A stretch of DNA of 64,000 nucleotides from GCA-020343675 sp964462945 (GCA_964462945.1 CAYWZW010000013.1:1-64000), one strand, 5' to 3'. Counted from the stretch's first letter, positions 32,581-41,783 are shown. A program made the numbers and translations. Notes: generated from the sequence alone by a model not told the origin.

Positions 32581-33201
32581 ATGGAACCCGCCTGGCTCAA
32601 ATGGGCAAAACAACTGGCGGCCATCTCGCAAAACGGCCTGACCTACGCCGAGAACCCTTACGATATCGAACGGTATGAAAAAGTGCGGGAAATCGCCGCC
32701 CAGATGATGTCAGCCCGGTCGGACCTCGACACCCAGGACCTGCTGGCGATTTTCGCCAGAGAAGACGGCTATGCCACGCCGAAAGTCGATGTCCGAGGTG
32801 TCGTCTTCCGCGACGGAAAAATCCTGCTGGTTAAGGAGAGAATGGACGACCGCTGGACCCTTCCGGGGGGCTGGGCCGATCCCGGCCAGTCGCCTTCCGA
32901 GAGCGTCGTCCGGGAAGTCCTCGAAGAGTCCGGCTACGAAACGCGGGCGCGCCGGCTTCTGGCAGTGTACGACCGCAGCAAGCATCCCCACGAGCCGCTG
33001 GTTCTGTTCCACATTTACAAACTCTTTTTCCTGTGCGAAATCATCGGCGGCTCGCCGAAAACGAGCTACGAAACGACGGCCGTCGATTTCTTTGCCGAGG
33101 ACGAAATTCCGGAGCTATCCATCTCCCGCACTTTGCCTTCCCAAATCGCCCGGATGTTCGAGCACTATCGTAATCCGGATGTGCCCACCGATTTTGACTG
33201 A
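32581..33201 (+). CDS. NUDIX hydrolase with N-terminal helical domain
   Basis: The 206-residue protein has the N-terminal helical domain seen in one NUDIX group (EPAWLKWAKQLAAISQNGLT, about residues 2-65). A Nudix fold follows, with a box reading GWADPGQSPSESVVREVLEESG. The domain begins VDVRGVVFRDGKILLVKER. Such enzymes hydrolyse nucleoside diphosphate derivatives. The ATG at 32581 gives a family-like start; an upstream in-frame start at 32461 overlaps the entericidin-like gene and is rejected. GGGAAAG lies 9 nt upstream. Confidence 0.88.
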   Translation: MEPAWLKWAKQLAAISQNGLTYAENPYDIERYEKVREIAAQMMSARSDLDTQDLLAIFAREDGYATPKVDVRGVVFRDGKILLVKERMDDRWTLPGGWADPGQSPSESVVREVLEESGYETRARRLLAVYDRSKHPHEPLVLFHIYKLFFLCEIIGGSPKTSYETTAVDFFAEDEIPELSISRTLPSQIARMFEHYRNPDVPTDFD

Positions 33202-33290
33202 CTGGCGTGTTTCTCTTGAATTCAGCCCGCAAAAACTGTATCCTCTTTATGGTTGGTGCTGATCACTCTGAAAATGGTTTGAACACGAAT

Positions 33291-34574
33291 ATGGCCAAAG
33301 CTTCCCGGGCATTTCAGGTTTTTGTCAAGCCGGCTGGCCCGGTCTGCAATCTGGATTGTCACTATTGTTACTACCTGAAGAAGGAGCACCTCTATCCCAA
33401 GGGCGAGTCGTTTCGCATGGCTGACGACGTCCTGGAGCAGTACATCGTTCAGCACATCGAGGCATGTCCCGATGAGGTGATCCGCTTTTCCTGGCATGGC
33501 GGGGAACCCACCGTGTTGGGGCTGGATTACTTTCGCAAGATAGTAGCCCTGCAGCGCAAGTGTCAGCCCTCAGGCCGGCGGATCGCCAACGGGATGCAGA
33601 CCAATGGGACTCTGCTCGATGAGGAATGGTGCCGCTTCTTGGCGGCGGAGGGCTTTGCCGTCGGGCTTAGTCTGGACGGCCCTGCGGAATTCCATGACCG
33701 ATACCGCGTCACCAAGGACCACAGGCCCACTTACGAGAAAACGATGCGCGCGTATGAACTTTTGCGGGGGCATCAAGTCAACTGCGATATCCTGTGTGTG
33801 GTAAACGCACATAATGTGCGGCGGCCCGCCGAGGTCTATCGGCTCTTCAAGCAGATCGAAGCGCCGTACGTGAGCTTCCTGCCTCTGGTCGAACCGCAGC
33901 GGGGCGCCGAAGGCGGCGTCAGCAGTCTCACCGTGCCGGCTGAGGCCTGGGGCGCTTTTCTGTGCACCATCTTCGATGAATGGGTAAGCCGGGATATTGG
34001 GCGGATGAAGGTGCAGATCTTCGAGGAAGCCGCCCGAACGGCCTTTGGGCAAGAACATTCGCTGTGCATCTTTCGGCCGACCTGCGGCGATATTCCCGTC
34101 GTCGAGCACAACGGGGATTTCTTCTCATGCGACCACTTCGTCGATGCTGAACACCGTCTGGGAAACATCCGACAGACTCCGCTGGTCGATCTGCTCGATA
34201 GCCCGGCGCAGAGGGCGTTCGGGCAAGCGAAACTGGAGACTTTACCCCGCTACTGCCGAGTTTGTGAGGTCAGGGCGATGTGTAACGGCGAGTGCCCGAA
34301 GAACCGCTTCCGCCGGACGCCGGATGGGCAGGCGGGATTGAACTACCTGTGCGCGGGCTACAAGCGGTTTTTCACCCACTGCCGGCCTTTCGTTTCAGAG
34401 GTCGCTGCTCAGTGGCGCCGCCAGCGGCTGGAAGAACAAAGGCCAACACCTCCGGTGGCGAACACCCGGACGAGCAATGCACCGGGTCGCAACGATCCGT
34501 GCCCGTGCGGCAGCGGCTTGAAGTACAAAAAGTGCTGCATGGGCAAGTCCGCCGTGCGTCTGGCGGACAAGTAA
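33291..34574 (+). CDS. Anaerobic sulfatase-maturating enzyme (radical SAM/SPASM) with SEC-C tail
   Basis: The 427-residue protein has the radical SAM triad C19-x3-C23-x2-C26 in VCNLDCHYCYYL. A SPASM region with cysteines in CRVCEVRAMCNGECPKNRF follows, as in anSMEs that convert the Cys of C-x-P-x-R into formylglycine. The last part has a SEC-C zinc motif (NDPCPCGSGLKYKKCCMGK). The final nine residues are encoded by a GC palindrome (34548-34567). Two Cys-type sulfatases in this window are plausible substrates. ATG 33291 fits family starts although no clear ribosome site precedes it; in-frame starts at 33249 and 33207 are possible. The SEC-C motif at the end of an anSME may aid targeting to its substrate. 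Confidence 0.9.
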   Translation: MAKASRAFQVFVKPAGPVCNLDCHYCYYLKKEHLYPKGESFRMADDVLEQYIVQHIEACPDEVIRFSWHGGEPTVLGLDYFRKIVALQRKCQPSGRRIANGMQTNGTLLDEEWCRFLAAEGFAVGLSLDGPAEFHDRYRVTKDHRPTYEKTMRAYELLRGHQVNCDILCVVNAHNVRRPAEVYRLFKQIEAPYVSFLPLVEPQRGAEGGVSSLTVPAEAWGAFLCTIFDEWVSRDIGRMKVQIFEEAARTAFGQEHSLCIFRPTCGDIPVVEHNGDFFSCDHFVDAEHRLGNIRQTPLVDLLDSPAQRAFGQAKLETLPRYCRVCEVRAMCNGECPKNRFRRTPDGQAGLNYLCAGYKRFFTHCRPFVSEVAAQWRRQRLEEQRPTPPVANTRTSNAPGRNDPCPCGSGLKYKKCCMGKSAVRLADK

Positions 34575-34599
34575 TTGAAAGGCCGTCGCCAGGCTGGGG

Positions 34600-35460
34600 T
34601 CAGGTCTTGAGCTTTGCGTTAAAGAATTCGATGGTGCGCTTCCAGGCAAGCTCAGCCGCCTCCTTGTGATACCGGGACTCGTTCGTATCGTTGAAGAACG
34701 CATGACCGGCCCCCTCATACATGTAGATTTTGTACTCCACGGATGCCTTCTTCAGAGCGGCTTCGAACGCCTCGATGCCCGCGTTGATGCGTGTATCCAG
34801 GCCGGCATAATGGATGAGCATGGCGGCCTGGATCTTGGGGACGTCTTCAGACGCAGGCTGGCTGCCGTAGAAGGGAACCGCCGCTTTCAAGTCCGGAGAG
34901 TGGACGGCAACCTGGTTCGTCATTCCTCCTCCCCAGCAGAAGCCCATACAGCCGACCTTTCCTGTCGATTGAGGGTGCGTCTTTAGGTACTTGACGGCGG
35001 CGACGAAATTCTTCACCGTCGCCTCACTGTTGAGCTCTCGTATTTTCGATCCGGCCTCGTTGACGTCTTTCGGAGTCCCGCCGAGGGGCGACAGGGCGTC
35101 CGGAGCGATGGCTAAGAAGCCCTTCAAAGCGACGCGCCGCGCGACGTCTTCGATGTGAGGATTAAGACCTCTGTTCTCGTGAATCACGATCACGCCGGGC
35201 AGTTTCGCGTCTCCTTTGGGCCTAGCCAGGCTTGCACGAACCTCGCCCGTTTCGCCGGGATATTTGATATATTCGGTTTGGAGGCGGGGATCGTCCTTCG
35301 CAACGACCTCAGCCAGGGCGCAGTTCCGCTCAAGCTCAGGCAGCAGGGCGTACGCGGCAGCGGCACCGCCTCCCCAATGAGCTAAGCGCCTGAGGAATTC
35401 ACGGCGATCCACGCGTCCATTTGCGTAATCTTCATATATGTCGATAATTCTCTGGTTCAT
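34600..35460 (-). CDS. Exported dienelactone hydrolase family protein, copy 1
   Basis: The 286-residue alpha/beta hydrolase has the nucleophile elbow GFCWGGG (Cys as in dienelactone hydrolases), and the catalytic His in GAGHAFFND. The N-terminus has a twin-arginine-like signal (VDRREFLRRLAHWGGGAAAAYALL) after a short leader MNQRIIDIYEDYANGR. AAAGGGG lies 9 nt before ATG 35460. The downstream-strand neighbour at 35578 is a close paralogue, so this is a tandem duplication. Substrate is unknown; many relatives are general carboxylesterases. The stop faces the maturase stop across 25 nt. Confidence 0.9.
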   Translation of the reverse strand: MNQRIIDIYEDYANGRVDRREFLRRLAHWGGGAAAAYALLPELERNCALAEVVAKDDPRLQTEYIKYPGETGEVRASLARPKGDAKLPGVIVIHENRGLNPHIEDVARRVALKGFLAIAPDALSPLGGTPKDVNEAGSKIRELNSEATVKNFVAAVKYLKTHPQSTGKVGCMGFCWGGGMTNQVAVHSPDLKAAVPFYGSQPASEDVPKIQAAMLIHYAGLDTRINAGIEAFEAALKKASVEYKIYMYEGAGHAFFNDTNESRYHKEAAELAWKRTIEFFNAKLKT

Positions 35461-35577
35461 GAATCTGTTCCCCTTTCTTGCGAAGATTATGTCTGCGACA
35501 CAACTATTTCCACCGTGGCTGGTTCCCTGTGCCAGCCCTTTGAACATTCCGGACGTTTTGTTTTTCTCTGGCACACT

Positions 35578-37065
35578 CTAACGAGCCAGCTTCTCGATTT
35601 CCTCTATGCCTAGCGCTTGGTTGTAGATGCGAAGATCATCCATCAGGCCGGACCAGAAACTGCCCGCTTCAAGGTTTTTCCCGGCACCAATATGCAAGCC
35701 GCCATCCGAAGGTTTGAGCGGGGCCAGAGTGCTGGCATCCTTAGCGACTTCTGTACCATCCACATATAGGTATCTGCGCGAGCCGTCCCAGACCAAACCA
35801 ACATGCCGCCACTGGCCGTCTGTGATGACGAATTCGGATTGCAGAGCTGACGGGGGATTTCGCCCCCCGGCAGGAGGCACTAACCCGGTCACGAGTCTGC
35901 CCTGCGATGGGTCCGTGCCAATCCAAGTCTCACCGGCGCCGGGGCCGTCTGCCTGAGATACAATGACTTGACCTGGAGCACCGCCTTTGATCCAGGCAAA
36001 AGCGCTAAACGCCCCGTCCGCCGGGTCCAACACGGCCGGCGTCTCGACGTAATCATCGACGCCGTCGAACTGCAGTGCCCCATCAATCTTGCCGCTCCCG
36101 TATTGCCACACTGGGCCGCCATGGAGCGTGCCATGATTATGGCCGGTACTGTCGCGGGCAATGCCGCCTTCTGTCTCGTCCAGCTTATAGTGCGCAACGA
36201 TGCGGAAATCCTTAAGCGTCTCCTGAAAGAACGCAATGGTCAGCCTCCAGGCAAGCTCGGCCGCTTTCTTGTGATATCGATCCGCCCTTGTATCGTTAAA
36301 AAAGGCATGGTCGGCCCCCTTATGCACGTAGATCCCGTAATCGACTGAGGCTGCCCTTAGAGCGGCTTCGAATGCTTCGATGCCTGCATTGATGCGTTCG
36401 TCGAGACCGGCATAGTGGCAAAGTAAAGACGCCTTGATCTTCGGGACCTCTTGCGATGCCAGCTGACTGCCATAGAAGGGGACCGCGGCTGTTAAATCCG
36501 GCGAGTTGACTGCGACCTGGTTTGTCATTCCCCCGCCCCAGCAGAAACCCATGCAGCCTATCTTTCCCGTTGTTTGAGGATGCGTCTTTAAGTATTGAAC
36601 CGCAGCACCATAATTCCTGATCGTAGCCTGGTTGTCAAGTTTCTGAATAAGTGATTGAGCCTGATTGACATCACCGGGCGTACCTCCGAACGGTGATAAA
36701 GCGTCCGGAGCAATAGCCAAAAATCCTTCCAAAGCGACGCGCCTGGTCACGTCTTCGATGTGGGGCTGAAGACCTGTGTTTTCGTGGATGACAATGACGC
36801 CAGGCAGTTCTGCCCCGCTCTTCGGCTGAGCGGCATACGCGACAATCTCGCCCGTTTCGCCCGGATACTTGATATATTCCGTGTGAAGACGGGAATCATC
36901 GTTCGCAACGACTTCGGCCGCGGCCGGCTTTTCCGCCAGTTGAGGCAGCAGCGCGTAAGCCGCCGCCGTGCCGCCTGCGAGAATAGCTAATTCTTTGAGA
37001 AACCGGCGGCGATTCATGTGTCCACGCGTGTATTCTTCGTATGCGTCGATAATTCGCTGATTCAT
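35578..37065 (-). CDS. Exported dienelactone hydrolase fused to a LamG module
   Basis: The 495-residue protein repeats the layout of copy 1 for about 285 residues: leader MNQRIIDAYEEYTRGH, Tat-like signal MNRRRFLKELAILAGG, Cys elbow GFCWGGG, His in GADHAFFND. It then continues into a LamG/concanavalin module (AHYKLDETEGGIARD to LRIYNQALGIEEIEKL). That module is nearly the same in key segments (FAWIKGGAPGQ, SQADGP, SDGGLHIGAGK) as the one on the PD40 protein at 29154. GAGGAG lies 5 nt before ATG 37065. A secreted hydrolase with a carbohydrate-binding module is inferred. The fusion arose after, or together with, the duplication. Confidence 0.9.
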   Translation of the reverse strand: MNQRIIDAYEEYTRGHMNRRRFLKELAILAGGTAAAYALLPQLAEKPAAAEVVANDDSRLHTEYIKYPGETGEIVAYAAQPKSGAELPGVIVIHENTGLQPHIEDVTRRVALEGFLAIAPDALSPFGGTPGDVNQAQSLIQKLDNQATIRNYGAAVQYLKTHPQTTGKIGCMGFCWGGGMTNQVAVNSPDLTAAVPFYGSQLASQEVPKIKASLLCHYAGLDERINAGIEAFEAALRAASVDYGIYVHKGADHAFFNDTRADRYHKKAAELAWRLTIAFFQETLKDFRIVAHYKLDETEGGIARDSTGHNHGTLHGGPVWQYGSGKIDGALQFDGVDDYVETPAVLDPADGAFSAFAWIKGGAPGQVIVSQADGPGAGETWIGTDPSQGRLVTGLVPPAGGRNPPSALQSEFVITDGQWRHVGLVWDGSRRYLYVDGTEVAKDASTLAPLKPSDGGLHIGAGKNLEAGSFWSGLMDDLRIYNQALGIEEIEKLAR

Positions 37066-37224
37066 AATCACTCCTCTTTCTTTCTAATCCGGCCCAGGCG
37101 GATCCAAATAGGTCGGTCATGCGGGTCGGCGATTTGCCATTCCGGCCAAAGCGCCAGACGGCGCAGCAATTTGGCCTTCTTCAATGGTAAATTGTCCTGC
37201 GCTGGCTTCTCCCAATCGTGAGTA

Positions 37225-37704
37225 TTATCTCAACTTGGCACGTCGCTGCGCGCGGGGCGATGAAGAACCATAGGACCTCCATACGCTGATGAAGTAGAAA
37301 CTTAAACCTGACAAGATGACCGCAGGCACAGAGATCGCTGCTACAACCTCGGCAAACGAGTAATGATTTTTTAGGGACAGATACACGACCCCGCAGTACA
37401 CCAACGACAGCACCAGTGTCGGTGCCATGACAGCGCGGAAGTTCAGCCGGCCCCTATCCAACATGACCAGAACGTAAGGAAGTCCGAAGCACAACGCGCC
37501 GAAATAGGCCAGGCCAAATCCGACGTTCAATACAAAAAGCCCGAGCACAACCATCCCAACATCATTGACCTGCACGGCGGGGCTGGACGTGAGGTGCCAA
37601 GTGACAATATCGAGAGAAAGGCACAAGCAAAGCGGCACAACGGTCGGCGCCAGGAGAAATCCCAAGAACAATCGGACACCCTTGAGCCACTTTTGAGAAT
37701 ACAT
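37225..37704 (-). CDS. Four-helix integral membrane protein of unknown function
   Basis: The 159-residue protein has four hydrophobic segments (about residues 10-30, 48-68, 90-110 and 118-140) and a basic C-terminal tail (PRAQRRAKLR). No motif points to transport or catalysis. AAGGTG lies 6 nt before the ATG and a good promoter is at 37731-37759, so it is transcribed alone. Function unknown. Confidence 0.7.
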   Translation of the reverse strand: MYSQKWLKGVRLFLGFLLAPTVVPLCLCLSLDIVTWHLTSSPAVQVNDVGMVVLGLFVLNVGFGLAYFGALCFGLPYVLVMLDRGRLNFRAVMAPTLVLSLVYCGVVYLSLKNHYSFAEVVAAISVPAVILSGLSFYFISVWRSYGSSSPRAQRRAKLR

Positions 37705-37730
37705 TTTGGCACCTTCATATCGACAAAACT

Positions 37731-37759
37731 ATAATACTGGAATCTTGTTCCTGTTTCAA
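37731..37759 (-). promoter_or_regulatory. Sigma70-like promoter for the membrane protein gene
   Basis: Minus strand: TTGAAA (37754-37759), 17-nt spacer, TATTAT (37731-37736), 26 nt upstream of the ATG. Confidence 0.5.
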
Positions 37760-37804
37760 CAGTTTTGGTGCAAAATGCGCGGGCGATTGAGGATGTATAG
37801 TGTT

Positions 37805-39262
37805 CTACGGATTCGCCGGGATGAGCTGAATGGTTCCCAGTTTGTATCGGCGGTGGCCGTCATCGTTCTCGTGCGGCAGGGCGATGACGGGTGCGCCGTC
37901 CCGCGTTCCGACTGAGGCGTACAGGTCGTATGTGCCGGGCTGGGTGTTCGGTGCGAAACCGTACGTTTTCAAGGCCACGGCCAGAGTCGAACGGAGGGTT
38001 TTTGCCGGCGCTTCGCCGGGCGGGCCGACGGCTAAGTCGCGAACGTCAAATGATTCATCGCAAAAAGCCGCGACGATCCCACCTTGCTCATTCTTGAGGG
38101 CGAATGCAATGAAGCTTCCCGGATAGCAGGGCGCGACTCCCGCATTGGCCCACGTGCTTGTGATGGTGAAAGGTTCGCCCAATTTGATCTGCGTGGGGAA
38201 AATCGCCCTCCTCAGTTGGATCCGATATCCCATTCGGCGATTGATCTTCTCGATGATGTCACGGTTCTCGTCCAGCAGGATCCGCGGCCACCAGTGGATG
38301 GACATGTAACTGGCGTGGTATTCCTCAACGGCCTTCAGCAGAAGCGAGCCGTCGCCCCAGGCGTTTCTCTTCTTGCTCGGCCCGTAGTGTTCGTGCTCAA
38401 GGATAACGGGGAGCTTCGGCCAGAATTCCTGGGCCATCTCGGCATGAAACCACGAGTTTGGCGGAGGCTGCACGCAGATGCTGTCGTCGCGAAGCGTCAC
38501 GCCTTTGGAGAGGGCATAATCGGTGATCGGAAAATGCCTTCCCGGCTCGCCCGGCCCGGCGAAGTCGTCGCTGATGGCCAGCAGGGTCTTCTTGAAGTGT
38601 TTGCAGTACAGGTCCACGTGGATTTTCCGGGTCTGATCGTCAAAGGGCAGCTTCGAGCTGGCCCACGTGTGGCCTTCGCCCCAGACGCCAAAAGAGCCGA
38701 CGTCGATGAAGGCGACGTTGGGGTTGCCGTCGTATCGTCTGGCCATGGCCCCCAGGAAGTTGTCGAGCTTTTCGAGAAAGACCGGGTCTTTGTAGTCCGG
38801 CTCCCAGAAGGGTCCGTTTTCATCGACGCCTTTGCCGACCGTGAAATTGTATCCCTTCGCGCCGGCGGCGTGCACCCATTCGGGCGTCGCCCAGCGCATC
38901 CAGGATTCGGTGCTGCTGATGCGAAGGGCGATTTGCTTGCCCTTGTCGATCCAGCGCTGGGCCGGCGTATCCAGCAGCGACCAGTTGAATTTGCCTTCTT
39001 GCGGCTCGAGAAAGGACCAGGGTACGCGCAAGTAAACGCAGGAAAGGCCCGGGAAGTCGTCCAGTGTGTCCTGGGGTTCCAGCTTCGAGCCGTAGTTGCT
39101 GATAATGTTCGAGTAAAAGTGCATCGTCCAGCCCATCTGCGGATTGACCAGCGCCCGGCCGTGATCGGGCGGTTCGATAGTCTGCAAACTCGATTCTTGG
39201 CCTGCCGGGGCCATGCCGGCCAGAACGCCGATCACCAGGAGAAAACACGAAAACGTGTTCAT
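37805..39262 (-). CDS. Secreted DUF4832 protein with glycosidase-like barrel
   Basis: The 485-residue protein has a signal peptide (MNTFSCFLLVIGVLAGMAPA). A barrel-like region with sugar-hydrolase features follows: YLRVPWSFLEPQEGKFNW at about residues 77-94 is typical of GH42-like starts, and the stretch ending FIDVGSFGVWGEGHTW supplies a conserved Glu. A DUF4832 beta-rich C-terminal part comes last (LGEPFTITSTWANAGVAPCYPG). AGGGA precedes the ATG by about 8 nt. Hydrolase activity is inferred from the fold. It is divergent from the beta-helix gene. Confidence 0.8.
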   Translation of the reverse strand: MNTFSCFLLVIGVLAGMAPAGQESSLQTIEPPDHGRALVNPQMGWTMHFYSNIISNYGSKLEPQDTLDDFPGLSCVYLRVPWSFLEPQEGKFNWSLLDTPAQRWIDKGKQIALRISSTESWMRWATPEWVHAAGAKGYNFTVGKGVDENGPFWEPDYKDPVFLEKLDNFLGAMARRYDGNPNVAFIDVGSFGVWGEGHTWASSKLPFDDQTRKIHVDLYCKHFKKTLLAISDDFAGPGEPGRHFPITDYALSKGVTLRDDSICVQPPPNSWFHAEMAQEFWPKLPVILEHEHYGPSKKRNAWGDGSLLLKAVEEYHASYMSIHWWPRILLDENRDIIEKINRRMGYRIQLRRAIFPTQIKLGEPFTITSTWANAGVAPCYPGSFIAFALKNEQGGIVAAFCDESFDVRDLAVGPPGEAPAKTLRSTLAVALKTYGFAPNTQPGTYDLYASVGTRDGAPVIALPHENDDGHRRYKLGTIQLIPANP

Positions 39263-39301
39263 GTTACTATCCCTTTACTATCCGTACATTTCTTGTTGTT
39301 C

Positions 39302-39331
39302 TTGATTGTCTTTGGCTTGGTTTATTATACT
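39302..39331 (+). promoter_or_regulatory. Sigma70-like promoter for the beta-helix gene
   Basis: TTGATT (39302-39307), an 18-nt spacer and TATACT (39326-39331) lie 47 nt upstream of the ATG at 39379. Confidence 0.5.
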
Positions 39332-39378
39332 GTGCTGCGGCTGTTTGTATCGTTTTTTTTGACCTGGAGGTATCGATC

Positions 39379-40596
39379 ATGAAATGTGGGCTTACTTTTT
39401 CTGCGTGTGTTGTGGCGGTGGCGGCACAAATTAGTCTTGCGGGCCAGTGGTATGTGTCGCCCGATGGCAAATCCTCAAATCCCGGCACGGCAGAGGCTCC
39501 CTGGGACATCGCTTCGGCCCTGGACGGCCGGCAGAAAGTGGCGGCAGGCGATACGATAGTCTTGCTCGAAGGCACGTACCGGCGCCGTCCCAAAGAGCTT
39601 TACGAAATCCGTCTGGTGGGGACCGAGGAATCGCCCATCCATATTCGGCCCGAAGCCGGCAAGCGCGTCCGGATTGACGGAGGGCTGTCGATGCAAAGTC
39701 CTTCCGCCCACGTGTGGGTCCGGGACGTGGAGATATTCGTTTCCGAACCAAGGCCGCAGGAGCCGGTCAGCGCCGGCTCACATCCGGAGGACCTGAATCG
39801 TCCCTGGGGCGGGCTTCATACGTTCGGCGGCAAGAGCTGCAAGTATATCAACTTCGTGATTCACAACTGCAATCAGGGCATCAGTTGCTGGAAGGACGAG
39901 ATCGACCCGGAGATATACGGCTGCATCATCTACGGCAACGGCTGGCTCGGGACCGACCGCGGTCACGGGCACTGCATCTACACGCAAAATGACGAAGGCG
40001 TCAAGACGATCTCAAATTGCATTATGACCTGCCCGTACGACGGCACGTACACGGTGCATGCGTATGGCTCGGAGCAGGCGTACGTGAACAACTTCCTTCT
40101 TGAAGAGAACATCTGCTATAACCGGGGGCCATTCTTGATTGGCGGCGGAAGACCAAGCCGGAACATCCGCGTCTTGGAAAACTACCTGTACGGCATCGAC
40201 ATGAGAATCGGCTACGCCGCCCCCTACAATGAAAGCTGTGAGGTCTGCGACAACGTCATCGTCAACGGCGGGCTGAATATCAGCCGATACAGGCAGGTCA
40301 CACAGCAAGGCAATCTGGTCATCGAAAAAGGCCACCAGCGTCCCACAGGCACGAAAAGCGTTCTCTTGGCTAACCGATACGACGAAAATCGCGCGCACTT
40401 GGTGGTCTATAATTGGGACAAAGCGGAAACGATAGAAGTCAGGGCTGTGCCTTTTCTGAGAGACGGCGATTCGTACCGCTTGATGGATCCGCAGGATTTT
40501 TTTGGCCGTCCCGTCGCCGAAAGCAGGTGCAGGGGCGAGACCATCCGCGTACCTGTGAAAGGCGAGTTCGCGGTCTTTGTCATCCTCAAGGGGTAA
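39379..40596 (+). CDS. Secreted right-handed parallel beta-helix protein
   Basis: The 405-residue protein has a signal peptide (MKCGLTFSACVVAVAAQISLA). It opens with WYVSPDGKSSNPGTAEAPWD, the usual N-cap of DUF1565-type and polysaccharide-lyase-like helices. Repeats of the IYGCIIYGNGW and VLENYLYGID type follow. The final 80 residues form a beta-domain. GGAGG lies 8 nt before the ATG. No lyase catalytic residues can be set by eye, so it may bind or cleave polysaccharides. A hairpin repeat starts 2 nt after the stop codon. Confidence 0.85.
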   Translation: MKCGLTFSACVVAVAAQISLAGQWYVSPDGKSSNPGTAEAPWDIASALDGRQKVAAGDTIVLLEGTYRRRPKELYEIRLVGTEESPIHIRPEAGKRVRIDGGLSMQSPSAHVWVRDVEIFVSEPRPQEPVSAGSHPEDLNRPWGGLHTFGGKSCKYINFVIHNCNQGISCWKDEIDPEIYGCIIYGNGWLGTDRGHGHCIYTQNDEGVKTISNCIMTCPYDGTYTVHAYGSEQAYVNNFLLEENICYNRGPFLIGGGRPSRNIRVLENYLYGIDMRIGYAAPYNESCEVCDNVIVNGGLNISRYRQVTQQGNLVIEKGHQRPTGTKSVLLANRYDENRAHLVVYNWDKAETIEVRAVPFLRDGDSYRLMDPQDFFGRPVAESRCRGETIRVPVKGEFAVFVILKG

Positions 40597-40597
40597 G

Positions 40598-40618
40598 ATG
40601 GGCAACTCGTTTGCCCAT
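40598..40618. repeat. Perfect ATGGGCAA-CTCGT-TTGCCCAT hairpin repeat
   Basis: An 8-bp perfect stem starts 2 nt after the beta-helix stop codon. The region through GCTGTGTCT is shared with 24282-24302 (reverse orientation). It could act as a 3' stabiliser, but its second copy lies in a 5' leader. Confidence 0.65.
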
Positions 40619-40640
40619 GCTGTGTCTCCGGGCGGACCTT

Positions 40641-41609
40641 CTATTGTCCCGAGGCCGCACGGAGGCTCTCGAGAAATTCCGCAGGGACAGACAGGCCGAG
40701 GTCCTGTATTCGGTGTACGTCCTGCCATGCTTTGTCGTATTGGCCCTTTGCGAAGAAGGCGAGACTCCGGCTCAGGTACATTTCGGCGCGGGCCGGCTCA
40801 AGCTCGAGGACCTTCGTGAAATCGCCAATGGCCTGGTCGTATTGGCTCATCGCGACGTGGAGAATCCCGCGGCTCGTGTAGCCTTCCGTGAATCCCGGCT
40901 TTATCTCAACGACTTTGGTAAAGTCTGAGATCGCCTGGCCCAACTGGCCTATAGCGAGGGAGACAAGCCCCCGATTGTAGTAGGCTTCGGCAAATACCGG
41001 GTTTCTTCGAAAGGCTCTGGTGAACTCCGCGATGGCTGTTTCATATTGGCCTTCCCTGGCCGAGGCAATTCCCCGATTGTTGCAGGCGTTAGGGTCCTCC
41101 GGGCTGGTCTGGAGGGCGTGGGTTTGTCCTTGCAACTGGTCCTGCCACTGTTGCTGCGGCCTACCAAGCGATTGCTCGAATTCCGCCTGCCATTTTCTCA
41201 TGTCCGTCTGCAGGTGACGTGTCATCCTCGTCTCGAAAACCGTGCCGGACTCCATATAATCTTCCTTTTGGAGCACTTTGCAGCCAAGCGGATACCTGAT
41301 CCTTGCAGCTAAGTAGGGAAGGGCGTTGATTTTCTCCGCATCGACGAACGTTTCACGATAGCCGAAGGAGTCTTTGAGAACGATGTCAAAAGGCAGGCCG
41401 TAAGGTGACACCACGCCCGTGATAATATGTATAAACCCGAAGGTCACGACGATTAGTGCCGCCGCTATGCACAAGGTGACCGACGTTCTCTCATGCCACT
41501 TTTTCTGCTTCTTGCCTGTGGGGCCTGTGACCGGCGCCCCGCAATGAGGACAACGTTCCGCCTTGTCCGAAACTTGCTTTTTACATTCGCTGCGTTTTGC
41601 CGGAGCCAT
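40641..41609 (-). CDS. Zinc-ribbon and TPR membrane protein
   Basis: The 322-residue protein starts with a short ribbon (SECKKQVSDKAERCPHCGAP) that has three cysteines where the family usually has four, so zinc binding may be weakened. One transmembrane segment follows (about residues 44-65), then a mid region, then four TPR units in the C-terminal half (YYNRGLVSLAIGQLGQAISD; YLSRSLAFFAKGQYDKAW). AAGGA lies 6 nt before the ATG. It probably scaffolds protein contacts at the membrane. Function not known. Confidence 0.8.
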   Translation of the reverse strand: MAPAKRSECKKQVSDKAERCPHCGAPVTGPTGKKQKKWHERTSVTLCIAAALIVVTFGFIHIITGVVSPYGLPFDIVLKDSFGYRETFVDAEKINALPYLAARIRYPLGCKVLQKEDYMESGTVFETRMTRHLQTDMRKWQAEFEQSLGRPQQQWQDQLQGQTHALQTSPEDPNACNNRGIASAREGQYETAIAEFTRAFRRNPVFAEAYYNRGLVSLAIGQLGQAISDFTKVVEIKPGFTEGYTSRGILHVAMSQYDQAIGDFTKVLELEPARAEMYLSRSLAFFAKGQYDKAWQDVHRIQDLGLSVPAEFLESLRAASGQ

Positions 41610-41754
41610 TTCTTATCCTTGCATCAAGTTCGCCATAACGTCTGAGGTCAGCCTTCACATGGTTGCTCGCTATAGAATACTGCCATTTTTCAGCAGGAGC
41701 AAGTCCACAAACTTCTCCCACAGTCCCTGGGATGATTATACCCGGGTAAGAACT

Positions 41755-41783
41755 TTGCCATCACAGCCGAATGTAGCTATAAT
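41755..41783 (+). promoter_or_regulatory. Sigma70-like promoter for the second Gfo/Idh/MocA gene
   Basis: TTGCCA (41755-41760), a 17-nt spacer and a perfect TATAAT (41778-41783) lie 70 nt upstream of the ATG at 41853. It probably also serves the CE4 gene downstream. Confidence 0.65.

Noticed and set aside
38084..39382. 432-codon open frame antisense to the DUF4832 gene
   Set aside because: Covers almost exactly the complement of a well-formed secreted protein gene, and its translation shows no domain or signal.
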